DNA of 64,000 bases from Cryptomeria japonica (GCF_030272615.1 NC_081408.1:613907977-613971976); one strand, 5' to 3'; shown: positions 14,710 through 25,964, numbered from the stretch's first letter. Program-made: numbers and translations. Notes: generated by a model from the sequence alone, not told the origin.

Positions 14710-15210
14710 TGTTGTGACCATTTCACACATCGCCCCATCAAAATGGGGACCCCCTCTCTTTTTTGGGTCTTGTTTTCTCTTTGCCTAGCTTTTATCAGCT
14801 TATTAGGTGTTTTGAGTGAGTTAGTGGTGGCCTAGGTCAAGTAAGTTAGGGTTTCCTTCACAGAGCTTTCCCAGGGTTCCTTTCAAGGCCAAATTTGACC
14901 TAATCTTGGGAAAGTCATTTGTTTTGTGCCTAGAACCCTACTGTAATTTTAGCAGGATCTTGCCTTAGAAAGTTAGAGAAGGTATATTTTGCAAGAAGGT
15001 CTTGAAGAGTTTTGATTTAGGATGAGTCAAGGTTGTGAGTTGTTAGGTAGGAGTCTTGTCTTCTATTGAGTCATAGTTGATATGATTAAGCAAGTAATCA
15101 AAGTGTAGGCTCGAAAGACGAATGATAGAAGTAGCAAGCTTGGAGGGATGTAGCTATAAGGATTTGGCTTGAAAATTTGCAAAAAGGTTAAGGATGTGGG
15201 ATCAAAGAAG

Positions 15211-16870
15211 AATTTCGCTCTTGACCCTTCCAAAGGGTCCAGGGCAAATTCTCCTAAAAGACACATATTTCCTCCTTGTTCAAGTCAAAGTTTTGTTCCT
15301 AGGAAATGGTTGAAGGAGGATGGATACATTCTTGCCTTAGGAAGTGAATTGAGGTGAAGGCAGTGATGAATTTAAGCCAAGGATGCAAAACATCACTCCT
15401 GACCCTTCCAAAGGGTCCAGAGCGAAATTTCTAAAATCTCTATTTTTCTCCATGTTTGAAACCAAGTTTTTTGTTCCTATGGCATATATAAAAGGATTGA
15501 TGCATACTTTTCCTTGGAAAGTGATTTCAGACAATGAAAATTTCGCTCCTGACCCTTCTAAAGGGTCCATAGCGAAATTTTCCAAAGGACCTAATTCTTC
15601 ACCAAAATCATTGAATGGTTGGGAAAAATTGCAAGAATATGGAAGGAAATGGATCAAAGATAAAATTTAAGACAAATCCAAGTGAAAGAGGAGGTAAATT
15701 GAGCCTAGAAGAGTAATTTCGCTCCTGACCCTTCCAAAGGGTCTAGAGCGAATTTCTTCATAAGGCATTCTACCTTGCTCAAGCCTATGAACTAATCCTT
15801 TTCCCATGCATTTTTGAAAGAAAAGCACTTGTTTTGATAAGGGAAAAATTGGAAATAAAGTAAATGAAGTCAATTTGAGCCTAAAGCATTAATTTCGCTC
15901 CTGACCCTTCCAAAGGGTCCAGAGCGAAATCTTCAAGATGGCTTATTTCCTCACAAAAAAATGTTGAAAAGAATATCACCTTAGAGAAGATTGGCTTGAG
16001 TATCATGAGGTTAAAGTCAAAGGAGGTTTGAAAGGAAATTTGAGTGTAAATTGAGTCAAGAATTTTTTTTTTCGCTCCTAACCCTTCCAAAGGGTCCAGA
16101 GCGAAATTCATCCAAGTTCTTGACCCTTCCAAAGGGTCTAGAGCGAAATCCTTAGTCAGACTCTCAATTTCACCTAAGTGCGCTAAGGCAACCTTGTTTT
16201 GATAGCAAAAGAAATTGATCATGGTAAGAGGAGGTTTGATAAGACAAGTTTGAGATGATTTGAGAAAAAAGGAAGTGTAAAATGAGCCTAAGGAAGAATT
16301 TCGCTCCTGACCCTTCCAAAGGGTCCAGAGCAAAATTACTAAAAACCTCTAATTTGCTCATGATTGAGATCAGGATCTCGATTCCTAAGGCATTGGTGGA
16401 GAGAATATTAATTTTTACTTACCATGAGAAGTGATTTGGAGCAAAGAAATGATAGAATTGAGGCTAAATCACAAAAATCGCTCCTGACCCTTCCAAAGGG
16501 TCCAGAGCGAAATCTTTAGGACTCTTGATTTTCATATTGTTTCGAGCTAAGGATGGAGACTAGTTGCATAATCATTATGAAAGGAGGTTTTAAAGGTGAA
16601 GTTAAAAGGTGAGAAATGATGAAATGTGAGGTAAATTGAGCAAAATAGCAAAAATCGCTCCTGACCCTTCCAAAGGGTCCAGAGCAAATTTTCATAGAAT
16701 CCTCCTTGCTTTAAATTTGGACCAATTTTTTTTGTCTTGGAGCCTTAGTTAGGATGTTATCATATCTTGGAAGGAATTGAAGGATGAGAAAGTGGAAAAT
16801 TTGAGTCTAAAGAGCAAAAATCGCTCATGACCCTCCTAAAGGGTCCAGAGCGAAATCCTAAGGCAGCCTA
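15211..16870 (+). repeat. Array of 11 conserved ~40-bp palindromes, mostly ~177 bp apart
   Basis: Each box reads close to TTTCGCTCCTGACCCTTCC followed by AAAGGGTCCAGAGCGAAA, an almost perfect palindrome. The GACCCTT cores fall at 15223, 15401, 15551, 15727, 15903, 16080, 16122, 16309, 16486, 16663 and 16829. Intervals are 178, 150, 176, 176, 177, 42, 187, 177, 177 and 166 bp. The ~135-bp spacers are related (AGGAGGTTTGA, GTAAATTGAGCCTAA recur) but far more diverged than the boxes. This is a tandem repeat of nucleosome-like period in which only the palindrome is strongly conserved. Confidence 0.92.
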
Positions 16871-17782
16871 ATTTCCCACCAAGCACTTTGAAATTGACAT
16901 CACTTTAAGGATGGATGAGCTAGGTTGAGATAGGTAGAGGATATAAAAGCCAAGCTTAGATTCCAAAATACTTTATTCCTCTCCTAAATCGTTCATCAAA
17001 CGTCATTTTGAACAACTAAGAGAATTCACCTTGACCAAATACTTATTAAATTTAAAATTTAAAGTTTACCCTTTGGCACCAAAGTTTTTTAATATAATTT
17101 TAATAAAGTCGGCGAGCTCAAGAGGGTGAATTAATAAATTTTTTATATAATTTTTACAAAGTTGACCTTTCGAAAGAAAGATGGAAGCGCCTATAAAGGG
17201 AAGTAAAACTCAAAACCATTAATCACTCAAGCATTATTCCTAAAGCAAATTCAAGGACTAGACTTGGAGAAGCAAACTTTAGCAGATAGATAGTGAATTT
17301 CAGGTTTAAGAAGGCAAAAATCATGTAATAAATTAGACAGATTTAACCTTCTTAATCTTAGACCTGATCCTCTCAAGGACAATTTAGAAGATCAACAATC
17401 CTTCAAAGGTGAATTTGAGGTGTAGACATGAAGCTTTTAGCAGAACAAATTTCTTTGAACAACAATTTAGAAAGAGGTGAATTCAATAGCAAGGCATTAT
17501 TTCCCCCCTCTTTTTAGGTTCATTCCTTTTAAGGTTCAAACATCAAGGTTAAGGTATGTGCAATCTGATTTATTTTGAAGAGGATTAAATGAAGATCTGA
17601 TTTTATTCAATATTTTTGTAAAGATAGGCCTTCTTATTGATTCATTTGTAATTTCAATTTGTAAATTTTAATGCTTATTCATTTTATTTCAAATTGAAGT
17701 TCAATTGTTCTTTTGAGGTCTTGAATCACCTATCTAGGTTACTATACCTAAAACCTAACTTAATCCCTTTTATAGGTGACAA
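16871..17782 (+). other. Leader between palindrome array and long ORF
   Basis: No gene seen. AT-rich sequence leading to the ATG at 17783. TTTTATAGGTGAC directly before the ATG resembles a 3' splice-acceptor context, which is only suggestive. Confidence 0.35.
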
Positions 17783-20700
17783 ATGGCAGTCCCAAGGCAA
17801 GTGGATCCTCTACCTGACAAGCCCTCATTAAAGAAGATCAAAAGAATGATGACTTGGAGATGAAGATCATATCCAAATGGAGCAATATTGGAGACACTAA
17901 CTTAGGAAACTTCAATGTGAAGAAGTTTCGAGAAGCACCCTACATCGACAAGCCATCACCCATAGCCAAGAAGATAATCAAGAGTGGAATCATCAAGGCA
18001 ACATGTTTCCCTCTTGCAGTCAAATGTCATGAGCTAATGATTGAATGTGCCAGGAACTATGATTCACACTCAAGGACAATTGTAGCCAAAGATGGAACTA
18101 TCCTCGCCTATCTCTCAGAAGGAGCTATAAGTGAATCTTTTCATCTTCTAGAACAGAGGGATATGATCTACAAGAGCCTAGAAGGAGCTAAGTCTATCTA
18201 CGAAGATGGCCCTGATACCTATCTAAATTTCATCAATAAGAATTGGTTACTCAAGAATAGGTCTCGCCTAAATAAGATACCTAATACACCACATAGAATT
18301 GATTTCCAAGAAGAATTTAGAGACTTGATAACCATGCTCAATCGAATTGTAGGTGCCTCTCAAGCCTTCTTCTTCAACAAGTGGATGTTCTTCTTTATAC
18401 AAGTGATCGTTCAAGGAAAAGGAATGTTCAATTGGTCCAGGATTATCAGTAACAACCTAGATGTGCAGTTGAGGAGGCTAGTACCTACTAAGTCATTCCA
18501 CATGAGTTCATATGTTATATATTCTTTAGCCAGATGTTTTGAGTATGCAGGACTACCACACAGAGGAGTTGTTGGGAGAGGGCCCGGAGAGATAAGAGTA
18601 TGTGATTCTTATGCTCAATTGCATCATCTGCCTAAGAATTACTATAAGCTAGTCAACGATACCTTCATAATGCATATCACTAGGACACTACAAGGAGGAA
18701 TTCACCAAAGATTGTCTCCAGAAGCACAAGAGCTCATGAAGAAACATGGTGCATGGTTCGTTAAATTTCCTAAATTCACCTACATCAGGATCCATGGATG
18801 TCCTTCACCTCCTTATATGTTGTCAAGGTATCCTATGGATAGAGTACTACTACTTGAAGTGACTAGATAGTTGGCAGCTTGTGCTAAGGCATCAAGGCAT
18901 AAGCATGGGAATGGTATCCCTATACCTATTTCACTTGGAAATTCAATTGAGGTATGTCCAAATTCTCAAGCAACCAAAGATGCAAAAAAGGACCTATCTC
19001 TCTACTCATTCATATCTTTTGCCTTGAGAGAAAATTTTGATCCTAATGGTCATATGAAAGAAATAGTTGGGAAGAAGTACATGCATATGTTTCAAGTAGA
19101 GGACTTTTGGATGAATGTTAAGGATGATGTAGAGGTGAAAAGAAAGATGCACTCTAGATTGCCTTTGGATCTTATCAGGAAATGCAAAGTTTATAGAGTA
19201 GCAGATCAAGCACATGACAATGGTAGATATCTTCAATCTTCCTATGAGAAGGAAGACAAAGAAGTGAAGATAGATTGGGATGAGCAAGAAGTCGTAGACT
19301 TAAGAGCATTGATGGACCCAATCTTGAGTTGTACTCGCAGATGGGTGGATGTCCAAAATCAAAAGTTGAAGGAACAAAATATAGCCATGACATTCAGCCT
19401 AGAAGCAAGAACAAAAGAAGGAGAAGTGAGTGCAAGTGAGAACACTTCTCATTCTAAGGGGTCGAAGAGAAAGGAGGGACCTAAAAAGAGAGAATCATCC
19501 AAGAAGAGACAAAAGGTGAATCCTGATCATCCCTCAAGTACTTCTTCTAGACATGAAAAGGAGATAAGTCAAGGAGAGGATAAAAGAGAGAAGGTGAATG
19601 AGATATATGAGTTCATGGAGTCCACGGTATAGAATGATAAACAAGGAAAAGGAAGGACACCTCAACATTCATCAAGTCAATCTCTTCCTCTCCAAGTTGA
19701 TGTTAATGAGCAACAAAGAGAAAAAGATGGCGATGAAGTGACATCTCCTTCTAGAACCAAGAGGCAATTTCCTGAGGAAGTACAAGTAAGGGAGGGAAAG
19801 TCTTCCATTCCAGATTGGCTTAGAGAAAGACTTACAAAGGTAGTTGTGGTTGAAGATGAAGAGCAAGCATTTGATTTAGAAAGCCTTCTAGACAATTCTC
19901 AAGAGGAGATTGAAAGGAAGAAAGCTACAAAGATGTCTAAGGTAATCAGAGATGATATAGGATCCAGAAGGATACAGATAACTACACCAGTAGTGGACAA
20001 GTACGATGATGAGATCATGGCAGAAGAATATGATTTAGAGACATTTGACCTTGGTCCACTTACCTCCAAGCAAGCCATGGAAGATGTGATTGATTTAGTA
20101 AGGGAAGTTAATGATAAACTAAAAGAAGAAATAGAAAAGAATAAAATGTTAGAAAAGGAGATTAATGCTTGGAGGAATTATTTTAGCCACCTTAATCAGT
20201 CGTTAAGGCAACAAGATCTAGTAGTCTCGCCCTTGTAGGTACTCCCTCTTGAGTCAATAAATCAGGTAGAAAAGATGAAGTACTTAGCCCAACTCATGGA
20301 TACATGGATTGAAAGATCCTACATGGTAGCCAAGGAATTTGTAGGAAGAATGATGAAAACGGTCCAAAGGGCTATCCAAGTCCTTGAGATCATTCATAAT
20401 CTAGTAGTAACTGTAGATGCATTCACTCACACTAGAGACATTGTCATCCCGGTATTGCAAGTGGTAAGAAGGACATCAAGACAAGTTTTATCACAAGAGA
20501 GGATAATTGATGGTGAAACCCATAATCTCCTACAATGGTCAACTTTGCTCCAAATGAAGGAAGTTCTATTCAAGGACATCAATAGTAGGTGTGGCCAAAT
20601 TGAAGACACTATCCATCCTATTTAGGATAAGGTGTTTGATGTATTATGTGCAATCCTTGATAGAATGATAGAGATTGAAATAGATGTGGATGTCCAAGAA

Positions 20701-21084
20701 TTGGAGGATAGGATCAAGGTCATTTTTTGTAGAGACGAGGACATGATCACAAAAGAGTAGCGAGATCGGATGTATGCTACTATGTTCTTGATTGAGAAAA
20801 TGAAAGAGCTGGAGCATGGATGGGAAATGACTCTTCTTGTGGCCTTTGATGAGGTCCTCCACTTGGAGGAGCAAATGAAGAACCTACCTAAGATTCCCAT
20901 TGTAGAGATTGAAGGGATTACGTCCATATTCATTAAATATGCCAGAAAGGAACATGGAAAAGGGAACAAAATTCTAGATGAGAAGTTGTTAAGAAATGAT
21001 GTGGTGATTCAATTCCTATTGGATGATGTTTCCTCGTTATTTGTGCCAATTTCTATTGGCTATGATGTGATAATGCTTATCTAA
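17783..21084 (+). pseudogene. Long unknown ORF, about 1,100 codons, with five TAG stops
   Basis: The likely start is ATG at 17783 (MAVPRQVDPLPDKPSL). A one-base shift near 17838-17850 puts it into the frame that then stays open to TAA at 21082, except for five in-frame stops at 18868, 19630, 20236, 20623 and 20758. All five are TAG. The first ~350 residues look globular, with aromatic-rich segments (FFFNKWMFFFIQVIVQ near 18370) and blocks such as WSRIISNNLDVQLRRLVP and LSRYPMDRVLLLEV. The middle (from ~19400) is Lys/Glu/Ser-rich and probably disordered. The C-terminal third is charged and coil-like. I recognise no family: no zinc knuckle, protease, RT or integrase motif. It is the only gene of the nested element. 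A faint resemblance in layout to the ORF2s at 9815 and 57577 is inference only. Confidence 0.6.
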
Positions 21085-22055
21085 ATAGGGTCATTTTTGT
21101 AACAAACCCTAATTAGGGTTTAGGTGTCAAAATCTTAGCGTTTGATCTTCTTTAAATCTAGGCCATTCATTATATTTGAGAGTGCTATATATAAGCTCTC
21201 ACTCAATTCATTTTAGGAAGAAGAAATATATGTTTATTAGTAGCAGAGAGAAAAGTAGTCATTCATAGAGAGTACAAATTTGGTGAAGAGAGAAAGTTGA
21301 ACAATTGTTGTTATATTTTGCCATGAGATCAATGAAATATTGAAGTTATGGTGTTTTATTGCAATCTTTGTGGCTTCTTACATGATTGTTTATCTTCTTG
21401 AATCACTCTTAGTAAATATAGTATTTAGGTTTTAGAATTAGATTGGGTGATAAATGTTGTGTTTGATCTTTTGGTGAAGCTTATAGTCCAAACTACTAGC
21501 CCCTTACTGATTGTAAGTGTGCCTTTTGTGGTCAACTGAAGATATTGAAATTGTTTAGGGTTCAATCATTACTTGAATATTGATATGTATCTATTTTCAT
21601 TAATGATTCAAAAATCATTGAATTCCCTTAGAAGATCATACCGATTCCAGTAGAGTTGTTGGTCTATGGCAATATTGAGATTGGTAGAGTTTCACTAAGA
21701 TTTCCCTCCATTTAGTCATTCTTATGCTTAGTTTAGCATAGCCCCTTTCAAATCCCTTATCTTTTGCCCTTTTTGAAACATTTGTTAATTTTAGGAAAAT
21801 CTAGTTCGTCATTGGTAAAGTAGTTGTAAGAACCAACTTTCATAGAACGTACGTAAGGCCCCTTGATGAAACAACAAACACAACAAACATTGGTGCTTAT
21901 CCACATGTAGATAACCTACATATTAGAACCTTGGATTTACCTCAATTGATCCTTAGGTGAAATCTTCAGCATTCGGGGAAGCTTTGTTCAAGAGAGGATA
22001 AAGGACCTTTGGGTATTTTATTTTGTGTTTGATCGTGTATAAAAGACACCTCAAC
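21085..22055 (+). other. 3' part of nested element, LTR-like or UTR
   Basis: Non-coding. It contains a TATA-like box at 21186 and a CAAACATTGGTGCTTATCC segment near 21884 that resembles the end of an LTR followed by a primer site (TTGGTGC). No partner copy lies in the nested element, so an LTR assignment is not established. Confidence 0.35.
21186..21194 (+). promoter_or_regulatory. TATA-like box
   Basis: GTGCTATATATAAGCTCTC is a good plant/LTR TATA context, about 100 bp after the long ORF's stop. It would fit the U3 promoter of a 3' LTR. Confidence 0.35.
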
Positions 22056-22188
22056 ATCTTGGATTTGAACTAGACGAAGTTTTTAGATGTTATAGAGGCT
22101 ATATATTAAAGATAAAATAATTTTATGAGTGGTATCAATTTATTCAGATGGTGTAAGTGTAAAAAAGGGACTACAACATCTGCATATG
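22056..22188 (+). repeat. 133-bp flanking duplication, right copy
   Basis: Right copy of the piece at 14577-14709. It directly follows the CA end of the inserted element and continues without a break into the rest of the host 3' LTR (CCAAATGCATTC). Confidence 0.9.
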
Positions 22189-22562
22189 CCAAATGCATTC
22201 TTATGGCAATTAAAGTTCATGTTTCTCATTCATTGTAATGACTATTGTATATAGGGAGAAGTTACAATCCTTTAGAGTTGCCATTAAACATCCCTTTGGG
22301 GAGTATTTTCTTCCTTGGGTTACAACCATAAAACAATGTTGTAATACTTGTTCATATATTGTGAGATAACTCTCACTATGGTTTTTTCCTTATTGGGTTT
22401 TCCATGTAAAAATTTTGGTGTCCTTGTATGGAATGCTATGGTGCTTTCTTTTCTTCCAATTCTTCTTTTTGGAAAAATATAATTTGATATTAATTTTCAA
22501 ATATAATTGTTTAAGTAAATTTTGATTCATACCCCCTTCTCAATATTTTAGTGTGTTCAACA
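22189..22562 (+). repeat. 3' LTR, second part
   Basis: Aligns with about 5627-5988 of the 5' LTR, including CACTATGGTTTT, GGGTTTTCCA, and the end GTGTTCAACA. It is followed by the TSD CTCTC. Confidence 0.85.
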
Positions 22563-22914
22563 CTCTCACCTTTATATCTCTCCCTTCTCTAGTTCTTTCT
22601 CACCCTCTCCACCTCTCTCTCTAGGTCTCTACCTCCCTTTCTCCCTCTCTCCCTCTCTATCTCCCTCTTCCTCTTTACCTGTGTATGCATCTTCCTCCCC
22701 CACTCTCTCTTATTCTCTCTCCATCTCTTATCCTCTCTCTTCACTGTCTAGGTCATCACCTCTCCCTCCTACACACACTCTTTCTCCCCTCTCTATATTT
22801 CTCCCTCCCTCACTCTCCACCTCTCTATATCCCACTCTATCTATCTCACCCCTATATCTCCCCATCTAGGTCTCTTACCTCTCTTTTCATTTAGGTATAT
22901 CACCTCTCCATTTT

Positions 22915-22951
<37 letters not shown>

Positions 22952-24002
22952 CATCTCTATTGTCTAGGTTGTCACCTCTCCCTCCCACCATCTCTGTCTT
23001 TCTCTCCTCTCTAGGTTTCTCTATCCATCCCTCTCTACCTCTCTACCCCTCCATCTATGATCATTTCCACCTCTCTACTCCCCTCTATCTATATGACCCC
23101 CCCCTCTCTCTCTCCATATAGGTCTCCCCTCTCTCTCCCCCCTTTAGGGTATTTCACCTCTCTATTTTCCCCCTCTCTAGTTCTCTCCCTTCCTCTCCAC
23201 CTCTCTCCCTCCTCCCTCCCCCATATCCACTCCCCCTTTGTAAAATATCTCCTCCTCTTCTCTCTCTCCCCTCACCTCTTTACCTCCTCCTTCCCTAGAG
23301 GTCTCTCACTCCCTCCATGTCTACCTCTCCCTCCATCCCTTCCTACCCCTCTCTCTCTCTCTCTCTCTCTTTTCTTTTGTCTCTCCCCTTCTCCCTCTCC
23401 TCTCTAGGATGTACCTTCCCTTTCTTCCTTTATCCATCTCCATCTCCTCCTCCCGTCTTAAACCCCCATCTCACTTATCTATCCCCCTCTAGGTCTCTCA
23501 CCTCTCTTCCCCTCTATCTCCTCTTTCCCTAGGTCTCTCACTCCCTCCATATCTACCTCTACCTCCATCTCTTCTTAGTCATCTATATCTATTTGTTATT
23601 TTGTCTCTCCTCTTATCCCTCCCTCCCCTATCTATCTCCCCCTCCCTCCTTACCCCCATCTCTCCCTCCCCCCCACTCTCCATTATTCTCTCTGCATTGT
23701 CTAGGTCATCGCCTCTACCTCCCACCATCTCTCTCCCCTCTCTAGGTTTCTTCATCCCTCCCTTTCCACCTCTCTACCTCTCCATCCATGATTCATTAAC
23801 CACTTCTTTATATCCCACTCTATCTATCTCACCACTCTCTCTTCCCACCTATGTCTCTCACCTCTCTCTACCCCTATAGGTATCTCACCTCTCTATTTGC
23901 CCCCTCTCTAGTTCTCTCCCTCCCCCCTCCCTCCTCCTCTTCTACTCTTCCCTCACCTCTCTATATCCTCCTTCCCTAGAGGTATCTCACTCGCTCCATG
24001 TC
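22563..24002. repeat. CT-rich tract, middle part
   Basis: Continuation of the tract at 4110-4426. Degenerate CTCTC/CCCTCC DNA with recurring AGGTCTCTCACCTCTCT-like words and a block (CTCCATGTCTACCTCT) repeated at about 23312 and around the next insertion. All Ser/Leu/Pro-rich open frames here are low-complexity translation. Confidence 0.9.
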
Positions 24003-25308
24003 TATTAGCAACAAGGCAGAAAACTGAGAGGGGGGTGAACCAGTTTTCACAAAATCTTTTCTTAACTAAAACATAATTTCAGATCTGATAATTAACATTG
24101 AGATCATAAATCAATACCACATCAATAACACACAGAACACCAAGATTTTTGACGTGGAAAATACGGTCAAGGGAAAAACCATAGTGGGAACCTACCCACA
24201 GTATGATGATACCTTGTTAAAAGTGTGAAAAATATTATAATGGGAATGCACATGCATTCAAGTACGTTGCCTAGGGCTCATTTCTCAAAAACAACAAAGG
24301 GATACGACTGAGGGAGGACCCATTGTCTTACAAACACATTTGGATTACATCTAAAAGATCATGAGCTGATAAAATAACATCTTCTCATGCCTAGTTATAG
24401 TTCTGGTTAAGCACATAACACATAATCTACTCTTCGCACTTCTTAACACTTATTCGCACTACTTCACTGCTCTCAAAAGATAAAGCATTATTCACACACA
24501 CAAACACTCTCCCACATGGATATTACATTTATTTATACATATCATCAACCTATCTTCCAAGGTCAGCTCAACACACATCACAAATTAAAAAGATATAACC
24601 ATACACGCTACAATGTCAACTAAGACATAGTATGGACCCAAATCAACACCTCGAACATGAAACACCTCCAAGAATTATGCCTCGAACATACACAACATGC
24701 TGCAAGTCGGCCAAGAACATGAGGAACACTACCGGATAAAGGAAAATCATTAACAACAAGCACAATGATCAATGCGGACCACCAACACAAATAGGACATA
24801 ATCTAGAAACATCCATAAGCATCATGAATTACCACACAAACAACCACAACAACACCACTTACTAGAATCTTCAACATCATTACACCGAACTTCAAGAACA
24901 CTAACTAAACTAATTGTCAAACTAAAAGATTCACTTGTGGACCTCCAAATCATGTACCATTTGAATTGAGGACACAACAGAACATCCCAAACACACTTCC
25001 AAATCCATAAACCTAGATATTGCAATGCAGAGAAAAATCCATAACACTGATCAACTGAGAAAACCAACCATATTACCGTATCTCATAACTTGATCAAACT
25101 GTGCCATGCCGACCATTGAAACTTTAGCTGAATCAACTAGAGATTTTTATTTCAAAAACCTTTAATCCGCAACAACTCAACTTCAACATACTTTCCAAAC
25201 CAAGTCACTCAATCTGACTGCAACCTTGAAAGACAGAGTCATATGTTGACAAAAATGACAACACATTACTCAAGCAATCCAAACACATATTTGCACATTA
25301 TCCCAATA
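24003..25308 (-). mobile_element. Solo LTR in CT-rich tract, TSD ATGTC
   Basis: 1306 bp, from TATTAGCAACAAGG to TATCCCAATA, flanked by ATGTC at 23998-24002 and 25309-25313. The CT-rich sequence reads straight across the site once it is removed. In minus orientation it has the family marks: ACCCCCCTCTCAG near the end, TTTTCCACGTC, and an AGCCCTAGGCAACG version of the AGCTCTAGGCAGT block. Both termini (TG and CA expected) have become TA. Confidence 0.85.
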
Positions 25309-25435
25309 ATGTCTACCTCTCTCTCTCCATCCCTTCCTACTTCTCTCTTTCTATTTGCTCATTTGTCCTTCCTCTCCTCCTTCCTCCTTCCTTTCTCCCT
25401 CTCTATTTTCCCCTCCCTCCTTAAATCCCCATCTC

Positions 25436-25486
<51 letters not shown>

Positions 25487-25508
25487 CTTCTATGTATCAC
25501 ACCTCTCT
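25309..25508. repeat. CT-rich tract, right part
   Basis: Remainder of the tract, including a pure (CT)n run at about 25438-25484. It ends abruptly in Gypsy integrase sequence at about 25508. Confidence 0.85.
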
Positions 25509-25964
25509 TACTACCTCCGTTTGTCCATCAGTCTGTGGGTGAAAAGTAGAACTAAATTTCAAATCTGTCTTCATCTTCTTCCAAAGTGTTCTCCAAAAAT
25601 AACCGACAAACTTAGTATCTCTGTCTGAAACTATGCTCTTAGGCAATCCATGCAATCTCACTACCTCCTTGAAAAATAGGTCAGCTACATGCATTGCATC
25701 TGATGTCTTCTTACAAGGCATGGAATGAGCCATCTTTGAGAATCTATCCACCACCACAAATATAGAATTGTTTCCTCTCCATGTCTTAGGTAATCCAAGT
25801 ATGAAATCCATGCTGATATCTTCACAAGGTCTCTCCAGTACTGTCAAAGATTTATACAATCCCACATTATGACTACTACCTTTTGCAACCTGACAAACTC
25901 TACAGCTCCGGACAAATTTCCTAGCATCCTTATATATGAATCTGAGGCGAAAAGTAATGTTCAC
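25508..25964 (-). pseudogene. Gypsy integrase, truncated
   Basis: The remaining zinc-binding part (CRVCQVAKG) is followed by the catalytic core: D in [10 protein letters not shown] in SDRDTKF, and E in [11 protein letters not shown], a complete D-D-E set. The protein stops right after it at the CT-rich junction, so the C-terminal domain is gone. Confidence 0.88.

Larger units (their letters stand above)
14710..22055 (+). mobile_element. Nested element with palindrome array and ~1,100-codon unknown ORF
   Basis: A 7346-bp insertion in the 3' LTR of the host element. It begins TGTTGTGACC and ends ACACCTCAACA, so it has retroelement-like TG...CA ends, and it starts exactly at the edge of the 133-bp flanking duplication. 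The layout is: a 5' region with a short CCCCATCAAAATGGGG hairpin (14730s), an array of eleven conserved palindromes (15211-16870), a spacer to 17782, one long frame (17783-21084), and 3' sequence with a TATA-like box. I cannot find a matching LTR pair between its two ends, nor a primer site, PPT, gag knuckle or pol motif. It could be a large non-autonomous (LARD-like) element with lost or unrecognised LTRs, or a composite. Confidence 0.6.
4427..22562 (+). mobile_element. LTR retrotransposon with gag and unknown ORF2, carrying nested insertions
   Basis: The limits are set by a TG...CA 5' LTR (4427-5988), a primer site directly after it (5991), a polypurine tract (13468-13479), and a split 3' LTR (13480-14709 plus 22189-22562) ending GTGTTCAACA. 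The 5-bp target duplication CTCTC is at 4422-4426 and 22563-22567. Inside are a decayed gag (6003-9373) and a long decayed ORF2 (9815-13108). I found no protease, integrase, RT or RNase H, so the element looks pol-less and would need proteins in trans. Nested insertions are the solo LTRs 6255-7155 and 7526-8661 and the element at 14710-22055. The iMet primer site, gag with CCHC knuckles and LTR style suggest Copia relatives, but without pol the superfamily is not proven. Confidence 0.85.

Noticed and set aside
15063-16361. Minus-strand frames repeating the peptide FALDPLEGSGAKF
   Set aside because: The peptide is just the translation of the conserved palindrome; the spacers between are full of stops and unrelated. 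Not a protein.
15211-16870. CRISPR-like array of palindromic repeats
   Set aside because: Spacing is ~177 bp, the spacers are related to each other, and the context is a plant retroelement.
14710-22055. Ordinary LTR retrotransposon with LTR pair
   Set aside because: I compared both ends: the first ~300 bp and the last ~970 bp share no sequence by eye, so an LTR pair is not claimed.
14577-22188. 133-bp repeats as the LTRs of the nested element
   Set aside because: They are pieces of the host 3' LTR (also present in the 5' LTR near 5495-5627), not ends of the insert.
22681-23879. Ser/Leu/Pro-rich frames in the CT tract
   Set aside because: Low-complexity translation of CT-rich DNA; the same applies to 2486-2731, 30994-32084, and 33387-33945.
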